Source: Rhodobacter maris (GTDB taxonomy: Bacteria > Pseudomonadota > Alphaproteobacteria > Rhodobacterales > Rhodobacteraceae). From it: DNA of 64,000 nt. Below, piece after piece: positions 56,729-64,000 of the stretch. Below the pieces are notes generated by a model that worked only from the letters and a program-made list of their open reading frames with translations, was not told the origin of the DNA and ran no database searches. Position 1 is the first letter of the stretch, and the number at the start of each line of letters is the position of its first letter. The DNA lies in NCBI RefSeq assembly GCF_900217815.1, contig NZ_OBMT01000003.1:299987-363986 (forward strand), in the 5' to 3' direction. A program made the translations under genes and the position numbers.

Positions 56729-57511
56729 ATGCGCATTCACGTTTACGGGCCTGCGGGCGAAGCGGAAGCTTCGCAGATCACGGGCAAGATGACCGCTGCG
56801 AGGGTGGGGGCGACAGTGGCCCCGATCAAGGGCGGCTCGGCGGCCTTTCTCGACATTCACTATCACGGGTCGGATGCGGCCGATCTGGTCAGCGCTCCGG
56901 CCCTCTCGAAGGGCGGCTCGGCGGCGTTTCTCGACATCCATTACCACGGTTCGAACGCTGCCGATCTCGTTTCGCGCTCGGCGATCGGTGAAAGTGCCGC
57001 GGCCGAAGGCGGCACCTTGATGTCATCGAGTTCGGCAATCACCAATGCCCTGACCGGGCGCACCGCGGTCAGCGCGAAACCGGTGGTGAACAATCCCGCA
57101 GGCTCGGCGGCCTTCCTCGATATTCATTATCATGGCTCCGATGCGGCCGATCTCGCCGCCAACCCCGCAGTCGACAAGGGCGGGTCGGTCGCCTTTCTCG
57201 ACATTCACTATCATGGCGCGACCGCAGCCGATCTGGTCAGCACCCCGGCCCTCTCGAAGGGCGGCTCGGCGGCTTTTCTCGACATCCATTACCATGGCAG
57301 CCAGGCCACCGACGTGATCCGGCCGGAAGCCGGGGGGCTCACGATGCCGACCGCGGCGGGCTCCCCCGCGCTGGCCTTGCCGAAAGGTGGCTCGGCGGCT
57401 TTCCTTGACATTCATTATCACGGCAAGAGCCTGACCGATGCGGATGTGAAAGGGATGCCGGGCCTGCATATCGGCGATGCCGCATTGCTGGATATCCACT
57501 ACCACGGATGA
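56729..57511 (+). CDS. Seven-repeat precursor peptide of a probable RiPP (LDIHYHG cores)
   Basis: This 260-residue Gly/Ala-rich protein has a short N-terminal leader (MRIHVYGPAGEAEASQITGK..., residues 1-34) and then seven copies of the core GGSAAFLDIHYHG at residues 35-47, 62-74, 124-136, 151-163, 178-190, 220-232 and a divergent last copy, GDAALLDIHYHG, at 249-260. LDIHYHG is invariant in all seven while codons differ, so the peptide is under selection. The basic unit is 27 residues, with spacers like SDAADLVSAPALSK. ATG 56729 has AAGGGAG at good distance; ATG 56723 two codons earlier is too close. It has no Cys. Three radical-SAM genes follow. I infer a modified, multi-core precursor. Confidence 0.85.
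   Translation: MRIHVYGPAGEAEASQITGKMTAARVGATVAPIKGGSAAFLDIHYHGSDAADLVSAPALSKGGSAAFLDIHYHGSNAADLVSRSAIGESAAAEGGTLMSSSSAITNALTGRTAVSAKPVVNNPAGSAAFLDIHYHGSDAADLAANPAVDKGGSVAFLDIHYHGATAADLVSTPALSKGGSAAFLDIHYHGSQATDVIRPEAGGLTMPTAAGSPALALPKGGSAAFLDIHYHGKSLTDADVKGMPGLHIGDAALLDIHYHG
56831..57511 (+). repeat. Imperfect 81-bp coding repeats of the precursor
   Basis: Seven units encode GGSAAFLDIHYHG plus spacer. The starts follow each other at 27, 62, 27, 27, 42 and 29 codons. Units 2 (from about 56885) and 5 (from about 57233) are nearly identical over 65 bases, pointing to recent duplication. The others differ mainly at third positions. Confidence 0.9.
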
Positions 57512-57600
57512 CCCGGAGAAGGGTCCGGAGGTCATGCTCCGGGCCCCCTCCGCCTGCCCCGCAAGAACCGGTCGTGTCCTGCACGACCGAACGGTGAAGG

Positions 57601-59661
57601 ATGGCCATGACCTACGTTTCCCCCGATACCGCCCGGCCCGCGCCCCCCGAGGGCCGCCTTGATCTTGCGCTCGCGGTGATGCCGTTCGGGCTTTGCGCAA
57701 TCCCGAGCATCGGGCCTGCCACGTTGAAGGCGGCGCTTCAGGCCCGGGGCAAGCGTGCGCGGATCTATGATTTCAACCTCGAATATCTTGCCGCGATCGG
57801 CCCCGATCTGACCCAGTCGTGGCGGCTGCATGACGAGATCGCCTATTTGTGGGATTTTCTGCCCGGAGAGTGGCTGTTCAGCCCGCGCCAAAGCGCCGAA
57901 GCCGATATCGCTTATCTCGAAGACCTGTTGCGCCAGAGCGTCGTGTCCGGCGCTCTTATCGAGAGGCTGGCCCGGTTGCGTCCCGGCGCGGCGGCGTTTG
58001 CCGATTATGCCGCGCGCAGGCTTGCGGCTTCCGGCGCCCCGGTGGTGGGCTTCACCACCTCGTTCATGCAAACCCAGCCTTCGCTGGCCACGGCGGCGGC
58101 GCTCAAACGCCTCGCGCCCGGCGTCAAGATCCTTTTTGGCGGGGCTAATTGCTTTGGGGATATGGGCGAGGCGTTGCTCGAGGCCTATCCGCAGATCGAT
58201 GCTGTCGCCACCGGCGAGGCCGAGCAGACGCTCGTCTCCATGGTCGAGGCCCTGACAAGCGGCGAAACTGAGCGGGTCGGGCGGATCCCGGGGTATGTCA
58301 CCCGCGGGCCTGCGGGCATCAACCGGCGCGCGGAGCTTGCCGCGCCTGTCCGGATGGATGACCTGCCGATCCCAGATTTCCGCGATTATTTCCGCACCAA
58401 GGCGGATCTTGAGGCGATGCGCGGCCCGCTGCCGGATCTGCCGATGTTCCTGCCCATCGAAACCGCGCGGGGCTGCTGGTGGGGAGCGAAATCGCATTGC
58501 ACCTTCTGCGGCCTCAATGCCGATCGCATGGCATTTCGGTCCAAATCCGCCGACAGGGCCGTGGCGGAATTCGAGCAACAGGCGCAGCGCTGGAACCTGT
58601 CGAAGTTCTTTGTCGTCGATAATATCCTCGATCACGGCTATTTCCGCTCGGTCCTGCCGCGGCTAGCCGCCTCCGAACGGAAGTACTTCGTCCATTACGA
58701 GATCAAGGCGAACCTGCGCCGACATCATTTCGAGGCGATGCGTGCGGCAGGAGTGATGAAGGTGCAGCCCGGGATCGAGTCGCTGGACAGCGAGATCCTC
58801 AAGTTGATGAAGAAGGGCATCACCGCCCTTCAGAACATCCAGACGCTGAAATGGCTGACCGAGGGCGGTTTCGATGTCTCCTGGTTCATTCTCACCGGCT
58901 TTCCCGGCGAGACGCTTGGGCAGTATGAACAGATGGTCAAGGTGCTGCGCCGGATCTCGCATCTGATCGCGCCGGGCAATCTTGCGCCGGTCTATATCGA
59001 GCGGTTCAGCCCCTATCAGACCCGGCCGGAGGCGTTCGGTATCCGCCTGACGGGGCATTCGCGCTGGTATGATCATGCCTTCCCCGAGATCCCACAGAGC
59101 CTGCGCTCCCGCATCGCCTATCGCTTCGACTACGAAGACCCCCAGCGCGATCCGCAGATCGACGTGTTCCTTCAGACCCGGATGAAACCGCTCGTAGAGG
59201 CGTGGAAGGCTGATTATCGCGCTCTGGGCTGCACGTTGCACCTTCTGCACGCGCAAGGGGCAACGGTGCTTGCGCTCGGCCCGCTCGCGCGCCCGGAGCG
59301 GTTGATCTTGCTGCCAGAACGCTACGGGCGGATACTGCGCGCGGCCGATGAAATCGTCGCCCGCGAAAGGCTGAGTTCCTCGCCTATGCCCGAGACTGAG
59401 TGGGACGCGATGGGCGCGCGGCAGATTTCTGACCAGATCCTGCAGCGCTACCTCTCCTGCTTTCCTGACCGGGTTCAGGATCACCGCGACCGCGGCCGGG
59501 GCAAGGATGCAGAGGACATCCTTGGCCAGCTCCTTGCTTCGGGGCTGTTGCTCGCGGAAGGGGATCGGGTTCTGGCGCTGCCCGTCGATGCCTATGCGGG
59601 GCAGATCGCCTCGATCTGCGACGATGCTCCCGCCCGCCAGCCCGTCATGGCAGGGATGTGA
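57601..59661 (+). CDS. Cobalamin-type radical-SAM peptide maturase 1
   Basis: This 686-residue protein has an N-terminal Rossmann-like cobalamin-binding domain (about 18-235: LAVMPFGLCAIPSIGPATLKAAL, then ILFGGANCFGDMGEALLEAYP and ATGEAEQTL) without the D-x-H-x-x-G loop. A radical-SAM domain follows, with C292, C300 and C303 in RGCWWGAKSHCTFCGLN, a CX7CX2C motif instead of CX3CX2C. This motif and length recall the RiPP-maturation B12 radical-SAM family (rSAM_ocin_1 type, predicted C-methyltransferases). About 200 C-terminal residues may bind the substrate. It starts 89 bases after the precursor and is four bases from maturase 2. Confidence 0.85.
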   Translation: MAMTYVSPDTARPAPPEGRLDLALAVMPFGLCAIPSIGPATLKAALQARGKRARIYDFNLEYLAAIGPDLTQSWRLHDEIAYLWDFLPGEWLFSPRQSAEADIAYLEDLLRQSVVSGALIERLARLRPGAAAFADYAARRLAASGAPVVGFTTSFMQTQPSLATAAALKRLAPGVKILFGGANCFGDMGEALLEAYPQIDAVATGEAEQTLVSMVEALTSGETERVGRIPGYVTRGPAGINRRAELAAPVRMDDLPIPDFRDYFRTKADLEAMRGPLPDLPMFLPIETARGCWWGAKSHCTFCGLNADRMAFRSKSADRAVAEFEQQAQRWNLSKFFVVDNILDHGYFRSVLPRLAASERKYFVHYEIKANLRRHHFEAMRAAGVMKVQPGIESLDSEILKLMKKGITALQNIQTLKWLTEGGFDVSWFILTGFPGETLGQYEQMVKVLRRISHLIAPGNLAPVYIERFSPYQTRPEAFGIRLTGHSRWYDHAFPEIPQSLRSRIAYRFDYEDPQRDPQIDVFLQTRMKPLVEAWKADYRALGCTLHLLHAQGATVLALGPLARPERLILLPERYGRILRAADEIVARERLSSSPMPETEWDAMGARQISDQILQRYLSCFPDRVQDHRDRGRGKDAEDILGQLLASGLLLAEGDRVLALPVDAYAGQIASICDDAPARQPVMAGM

Positions 59662-59665
59662 GCCG

Positions 59666-61651
59666 ATGCCCCGCTCCCCGCTCCGCGTTGCGCTGATTGA
59701 AGCCCCCTTCGGCCCGGCCGCCTGGCCCTCGATCGGCACGTCCCTGCTCAAGACCCGGTTGCAGCAGGCCGGTCATCAGGCCGAGGTGATCTATCTCTCG
59801 CTGCGCTATCTCGACCATCTCGGCCTCGATACGCTTGAAAGGTTGCAACGTTATCAGGACATCTGCGACAGTTTCGGCGTGCATCTGGGCGAATGGGTCT
59901 TCGGCCCGGCCGCTTTTCCCGATGCGCCCTGGCAAGAGACCGACCCCGCCTATCTGCAAGCGCTCGAACGCAATGGCGAGGCGGCGGCGAAATGCGCCGA
60001 TGCGGTCGCCTGGCGGCGGGGGGCGGCGAATTTCATCGATGCCGAAATCGCCCGAACGGACTGGTCGCGCTTCGATATCGTGGGCTTTGCCAATTCCTAT
60101 TCGCAGCTCAATGCCTCGGTGGCGCTCGCCAACCGGCTCAGGGCAACCTATCCCGCACTGCGGCTGATCATGGGGGGCTGCGGCTGCGCTGATCCGATGG
60201 GCTATGGCGTGATGCGGCTTTGCCCCGCTCTGGATGCCGTGGTGATGGGGGAGGGCGACGATGTCATCGTCCCGCTTGCCGAGGCGTTGATCGCCGGTGT
60301 GCCCGCGAACCTGCCCGGAGTGTTGGAGCGCGGGCCGCAGCGGACCATCCGCTCCGGCCCGCCCACGATGCGCATCACCGATGCCAACAGCCTGCCGGTG
60401 CCGGATTATTCCGATTATTATCGATATCTCCCCGAAGGGTTGCGCCGCGCCTTGCCCTTTTACATTCCAGTCGAGGCCTCGCGCGGCTGCTGGTGGGGGG
60501 CAAAGCATCACTGCACATTTTGCGGGCTGAGCCCCACCAAGATGCCTTATTTCCGCAAGGAGCCCGAACGGTTCCTGTCCGAAATCCGCGCCCTCGCCGC
60601 GGCCCATGCCCCGCCGCGTTTCATGGCGGTCGATAACATCATGCCGCATGATTATTACACGCAGGTCTGCCCCGAACTCGGCGAGGCCTCCGGCGGGGCG
60701 GAGTTTTTCTTCGAGGTGAAGGCAAACCTCGACCGGCGCGTCATCGAGACCTTCGCCGAAAATGCGATCAGCCAGATCCAGCCCGGAATCGAGAGCCTTT
60801 CCACACCGGTTCTGAAGCTGATGAAAAAGGGAACGACCGGGATCCACAACGTGTACACCCTGCGCCTTGCCGAAGAACTTGGCCTGCGGGTGCATTGGTC
60901 GATTCTGTTCGGCTTCGAGGGCGAAACCGTGGCGCATTACCGCCATCAGGCTGAGCTGAGCCGCCGGATCCGTCACCTGCGCCCGCCGCTCGGGTTGGTG
61001 CGCTGCGAGGTGGAGCGGTTTGCGCCGATGTATCGCTTCCCCGAGGAGCACGGGCTCGAAAACCTCCGCCCGTCGCGCTGGTATCGGTATTGTCACCCGG
61101 CCGAGGCAGAGACGCTTGCCCTTCTGGCCTATCGCTTCGACGCCGACCGGAGCCCCGAGAGATTGGCCATCCTCGATCAGATCGCCACCGAAACGGCCGG
61201 TCCGGTGCAGGACTGGCGCAACGCCTATGCCGAGCGGAGCCATCGGCTCGTGATCGCCGATGCCCATCTTGTGATCCGTCGCGTCGGCGATTTTCAGATC
61301 GACTACGTGCTCGGCCCGGTCGCAGCCCGCTTGATGGGCGATCTTGCGGCTCCCACCGGGCTTGCAAAGATCGGGGTCACGCGCTGGTGGTCGCACCCCT
61401 CGCCCTATCTCGACCCCTTGGTGAGCGCACAGATCGCCGCAGAGAACAGCCGCATGCGCCGCGCGCACGAAATCGACGGGACCGATCCGACCGAAGTGTT
61501 CATCCAGCTTCTCGCGCATGGGCTCGTGGCCGAGGAAGACGGGCTGGCCGTCGCCTTGCCGTTGTTCTCCGCCCCCGTGGTCCCTCGGACGGAGATCCCG
61601 CGGGCGCTGGCGCGGCAATTGTCCGGCATCACCGAGGGGGCACGGCCATGA
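59666..61651 (+). CDS. Cobalamin-type radical-SAM peptide maturase 2
   Basis: This 661-residue paralogue of the preceding enzyme has an N-terminal cobalamin-like domain (VALIEAPFGPAAWPSIGTSLLKTRL, LIMGGCGCADPMGYGV, VVMGEGDDVIVPL). The radical-SAM site is C275, C283 and C286 in RGCWWGAKHHCTFCGLS (CX7CX2C). Shared later motifs are FEVKANLDRR, QPGIESLSTPVLKLMKKG and ILFGFEGET. Two paralogues in one cluster suggest two different modifications or positions. It overlaps the next gene by four bases. Confidence 0.85.
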   Translation: MPRSPLRVALIEAPFGPAAWPSIGTSLLKTRLQQAGHQAEVIYLSLRYLDHLGLDTLERLQRYQDICDSFGVHLGEWVFGPAAFPDAPWQETDPAYLQALERNGEAAAKCADAVAWRRGAANFIDAEIARTDWSRFDIVGFANSYSQLNASVALANRLRATYPALRLIMGGCGCADPMGYGVMRLCPALDAVVMGEGDDVIVPLAEALIAGVPANLPGVLERGPQRTIRSGPPTMRITDANSLPVPDYSDYYRYLPEGLRRALPFYIPVEASRGCWWGAKHHCTFCGLSPTKMPYFRKEPERFLSEIRALAAAHAPPRFMAVDNIMPHDYYTQVCPELGEASGGAEFFFEVKANLDRRVIETFAENAISQIQPGIESLSTPVLKLMKKGTTGIHNVYTLRLAEELGLRVHWSILFGFEGETVAHYRHQAELSRRIRHLRPPLGLVRCEVERFAPMYRFPEEHGLENLRPSRWYRYCHPAEAETLALLAYRFDADRSPERLAILDQIATETAGPVQDWRNAYAERSHRLVIADAHLVIRRVGDFQIDYVLGPVAARLMGDLAAPTGLAKIGVTRWWSHPSPYLDPLVSAQIAAENSRMRRAHEIDGTDPTEVFIQLLAHGLVAEEDGLAVALPLFSAPVVPRTEIPRALARQLSGITEGARP

Positions 61652-62718
61652 GCACTGCAGTTTTGCTTTACACGATGCGCTGCAACATCGCCTGTGCGCA
61701 TTGCTCGGTGCATTCCGGGCCCGGTCGCCGGGGAGAAATGGACCTGGAGCGCGCGCGTGCCTATGTCGATCAACTGGCGGCGATGCCCGAGATCCGGTTT
61801 ATCGACATCTCCGGCGGAGAGCCGATGCTGCATCCCCAAGAAGTGACCGCGTTGATCGAGCACATCAAGCGGCGTGGCAAATCTGTGCGGCTAACGACAA
61901 ACGGGTTCTGGGCCGCGACGCCGCGCCGGGCAGAGGAGATGCTGCGTCATCTCAAGGCGGCGGGGCTCGATGCGGTGGGGCTCTCGCTCGACAAATGGCA
62001 CCTCGATTATCTGCCGGCCAGTATCGCGCGGAATTACGTCGATGCCGCGCGTGTGGTGGGTTTTGCGCCGCTGGTCTCCTGCGTGGTCCGGGGCGATTGC
62101 GCCGACCCGCGCGCGGGCGCGCCAGAGGATCTGCGGGTATTGCTCGATTTCTACGGGCTTGGCGAGGAGCGCGCGACCGATCTGAACGACTGGGGGCGCT
62201 ATATGGACAGCCTCGCCCCCGAGGCACGGGCAGAGTTTCTCGCCGAGACCATTCGCGAGCGGTTGCTGGTCAACTGGCAATATCTCACCGGAGAGGGGCG
62301 GGCGGCAGAGAAGCTGCACAAGGAGGTGGTGTGGCGGCCGCTTTCCGCCACACCGGAAGAGCGCTGCTCGGTTGCGGGGCGAATGCCCACGGTTGATCAG
62401 GACGGGAGGCTCTTTCCTTGCTGCGCGCCCTGGGTGAACCATCCCGAGCGCGCCTATGCGGCCCCGCCGGGGCGGCTGGGTCAGGCGATCCATGAAATGG
62501 AAGCGCGCCCCGCGCTGCGTGTGATCCGTCAATGGGGACCCAAACGGTTGATGCTGGCTCTGATCGCGCGCGGCCACAGCTTCCCGCGGGACAATTCTGG
62601 GATTTGCAACCTGTGCGGCCAGATGCTTGCGACGGCCGATCTCGAAGAGCTCGACCGCGCCGCCGAAGACGTGCTTCGGGCACAGACCGCCGGGAGAGAG
62701 GTGATGGCGGAAATCTGA
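61648..62718 (+). CDS. Radical-SAM protein with Cys-rich (SPASM-like) C-terminus
   Basis: This 356-residue protein has the canonical CX3CX2C at C12, C16 and C19 (MRCNIACAHCSVH) and the SAM-binding ISGGEPMLHP. The C-terminal part has more Cys: RCSVAGRMP, LFPCCAPW and ICNLCGQM, likely for an auxiliary 4Fe-4S cluster as in SPASM/twitch enzymes that make cross-links in RiPPs. It is translationally coupled to maturase 2 and is the last gene of the cluster. Confidence 0.85.
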   Translation: MSTAVLLYTMRCNIACAHCSVHSGPGRRGEMDLERARAYVDQLAAMPEIRFIDISGGEPMLHPQEVTALIEHIKRRGKSVRLTTNGFWAATPRRAEEMLRHLKAAGLDAVGLSLDKWHLDYLPASIARNYVDAARVVGFAPLVSCVVRGDCADPRAGAPEDLRVLLDFYGLGEERATDLNDWGRYMDSLAPEARAEFLAETIRERLLVNWQYLTGEGRAAEKLHKEVVWRPLSATPEERCSVAGRMPTVDQDGRLFPCCAPWVNHPERAYAAPPGRLGQAIHEMEARPALRVIRQWGPKRLMLALIARGHSFPRDNSGICNLCGQMLATADLEELDRAAEDVLRAQTAGREVMAEI

Positions 62719-62833
62719 CCGCGAGGCCCCAGAGGCTCTGTGTGGCGGTGGGCGCATCGAGCGCGCGGTGCGGCCAGCAGCCCGATTGTCATGATCGCGT
62801 CGGCTGTCGATATGCCCGCGCCGCTTGGGGCGA

Positions 62834-63096
62834 ATGACCATGCCCACACCCGCCGAAGACCAGATCGCCGAACTGGCCAAATGGCTTGCCGCGGCGTCGC
62901 ACAACGGCGTGTCACCCTGCGGTGATCCGATCAAGCGAGGCAGACCCTGCGCGAAGTCTGCACCGCCGCTGGCGTTGATCCTGACACCGACCGGGCCGTA
63001 ATCGGCCTGCCGCTTTACGCCATGCCGCCCGGCGTGGCGCTGAAATTGCGCCCGCTGTTGCCGGTGCGCAGAACCCATCCACTGGGCCTTGAATAA
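62834..63096 (+). pseudogene. Frameshifted small gene remnant
   Basis: Frame one gives MTMPTPAEDQIAELAKWLAAASHNG up to about 62930. A second frame then reads LREVCTAAGVDPDTDRAVIG, LPLYAMPPGVALKLRPLLP and so on to a stop at 63094-63096. Both parts look coding and are joined only by a frameshift near 62925-62945. It may be a phage-type small protein that is now broken. I do not know the family. Confidence 0.45.
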
Positions 63097-63104
63097 CCTG
63101 AACT

Positions 63105-63134
63105 GCCCCGATACTTCGGCATAGGGGCCTTTTT
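63105..63134 (+). terminator. Intrinsic terminator downstream of the RiPP cluster
   Basis: GCCCC (63105-63109) and GGGGC (63124-63128), extended by AT pairs and with a CTTCGG-like loop, are followed by C and a T5 run. It ends forward transcription from the maturase genes and the remnant. Confidence 0.8.
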
Positions 63135-63136
63135 CG

Positions 63137-63253
63137 TTATTGCTGTCGTCCGGGCCTTTCAAGGTATTCGGCGAAATCTTCGGTAAATTCAAATCTATCG
63201 ACGTTGTTGAATGTGATGTTCACGGCAGCGCCATAATTCTCACAAACCTTCAT
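63137..63253 (-). CDS. Very small reverse-strand frame, 38 residues (doubtful)
   Basis: ATG 63253, product MKVCENYGAAVNITFNNVD... with an acidic aromatic C-terminal half (RFEFTEDFAEYLERPG). It lies in low-GC DNA downstream of the HNH fragment, with a weak ribosome site. It may be a real short gene or the residue of a larger one. Confidence 0.25.
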   Translation of the reverse strand: MKVCENYGAAVNITFNNVDRFEFTEDFAEYLERPGRQQ

Positions 63254-63296
63254 TTTTCTAATAGGTGCTCATGATCTTCGAAGAAATATGAGAAAA

Positions 63297-63683
63297 TCAT
63301 TTTCCAGGCCCGTTATAGATGCATTTTGGGGGCATTGCTATAAATTCGCGGGTAAACGGGTACCTCTTCAAGTCCTGTCGCATTTCAGAGATAAGTTCAG
63401 GCATCTTGCCCTCAAGGTCTTCAAAGTTGCGGGAGCGAACAACCTCAAGATTTTGCAGAGCCAAATATGCTTGAATTTCTGAAAGCCTTTTCCATTCAAT
63501 GAGGGTATCGCGGGGATGGCTTGAAACATCCGTATCAATTAGGCGGCTGCAAGTCTGGCAAAGCCAGATGCCGTTTTCAATTGATGAACGTTCTTCGGCG
63601 GTCATGTTAGGGTCAAACCAAGGCCCACCAGCGGACGCCGCTGCAATGTGTGCCGCAACTCCAATGCTTGCGCTGCCACCGCT
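63297..63683 (-). pseudogene. HNH-nuclease-like fragment, 5' end lost
   Basis: The reverse frame ends at 63297. Its product contains SIGVAAHIAAASAGGP, FDPNMTAEERSSIENGIWL and CQTCSRLIDTD, which I know from HNH-like nuclease domains of defence or phage-linked proteins. A longer C-terminal helical part follows. GC content is clearly lower than in the rest of the window. Upstream of about 63683 the frame runs into antisense of a terminase gene, so the zinc-binding N-terminus and start codon are missing. Confidence 0.6.
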
Positions 63684-64000
63684 CCCGTCAGCGAGGAGCG
63701 GTTCCGGGCGATGCTGCACGAGGCGCAGGCGATTGCGGGGAAGATGCCGAACTTCCGGCGCCTGCATCTCGATCTGTGGACCGAGGGCGCGCAGTCCTGG
63801 ATCGAGCGGGAGGTCTGGGACAAGGGGGCGGCGCCCTTCGATCTGCGCGCGCTTCGCGGCCGCGATGCCTGGGTGGGGATTGACCTCTCGAAGACCACGG
63901 ATCTCACCGCGATCTGCGTTGCGGTGCCGGTCGACGGGCTGATCCATCTGATCACCTACACCTTCCTGCCCGCCGGGCCGAAGGGGTTCATCCAGCGCGC
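63681..64000 (+). pseudogene. Phage terminase large-subunit fragment, continues past the window
   Basis: The forward frame from about 63681 reads RFRAMLHEAQAIAGKMPNF, RRLHLDLWTEGAQSWI and GRDAWVGIDLSKTTDLTAIC, typical of the C-terminal ATPase-nuclease border of phage TerL. No start codon or N-terminal ATPase part precedes it; the frame joins the HNH fragment directly. It is high-GC again. It shows prophage DNA at this edge. Confidence 0.65.

Noticed and set aside
56831..57511. Regular short repeats that could be read as a CRISPR-like array
   Set aside because: The repeats are in frame within one gene, imperfect at third codon positions, with coding spacers and no cas genes nearby.
63288..63482. 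Forward frame of 64 residues in low-GC DNA
   Set aside because: It is the antisense of the HNH-like fragment, whose reverse-strand reading shows real family motifs.
1..64000. tRNA, rRNA or complete insertion-sequence elements
   Set aside because: None was recognised by eye: no tRNA cloverleaf-like stretch, no rRNA motifs, no transposase. A covariance-model scan could still find small RNAs that I cannot see.

Overview
This is a high-GC window from a phototrophic alphaproteobacterium of the genus Rhodobacter or a close relative. The light-harvesting, reaction-centre and PufX proteins resemble those of Rhodobacter capsulatus. The gene order crtI-crtB-tspO, crtC-crtD (reverse), crtE-crtF, bchC-bchX-bchY-bchZ, pufQ-B-A-L-M-X, dxs is that of a Rhodobacter photosynthesis gene cluster. 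The assignment rests on gene order and recognisable protein motifs, since no searches could be run.

Layout. 1-17.4 kb: photosynthesis cluster for carotenoids, late bacteriochlorophyll synthesis, LH1 and reaction centre, and isoprenoid precursor supply. Repressor palindromes of the TGT-N12-ACA (PpsR/CrtJ) type lie before crtE and, as a pair 8 bp apart, before bchC. 17.4-21.3 kb: an ECF sigma factor and its RskA-like anti-sigma, divergent from a flavin amine oxidase, a TspO-like membrane protein and a glutathione peroxidase, which looks like an oxidative-stress regulon. 21.4-30 kb: a reverse-strand oligopeptide ABC transporter, then a D-amino-acid-oxidase-like flavoprotein and an M20 peptidase/amidohydrolase. 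30-32.5 kb: a PEBP-family protein and an unusual LuxR regulator fused to an alpha/beta-hydrolase that seems to lack its catalytic His. 32.7-37.8 kb: an ugp-type glycerol-3-phosphate/sugar ABC transporter with a TIM-barrel gene. 37.9-50.5 kb: a complete phosphonate uptake and C-P lyase region (phnCDEE, phnF, phnGHIJKLN, phnM) with two reverse-strand genes set into it, one a small membrane protein. 50.7-52 kb: a split ThrE-type exporter (YjjP/YjjB). 52-54.6 kb: a membrane sensor with PAS, GGDEF and EAL domains.

55.4-62.7 kb is the most interesting part. A five-gene, same-strand cluster encodes a cytoplasmic trypsin/V8-like serine protease with its own N-terminal domain, a 260-residue protein carrying seven copies of the motif LDIHYHG, two large radical-SAM proteins with a probable cobalamin domain and a CX7CX2C cluster motif, and a third radical-SAM protein with a CX3CX2C motif and a Cys-rich C-terminus. 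I read this as a RiPP (ribosomally made, post-translationally modified peptide) system with a multi-core precursor. Every core also matches the D-x-H-x-x-G pattern known from cobalamin-binding proteins. The cluster ends at an intrinsic terminator.

From 62.8 kb to the end there is debris: a frameshifted small gene, a low-GC HNH-nuclease fragment on the reverse strand, and the start of a phage terminase large-subunit fragment running off the window. This suggests that the RiPP cluster sits at the edge of an accessory or prophage-derived region.
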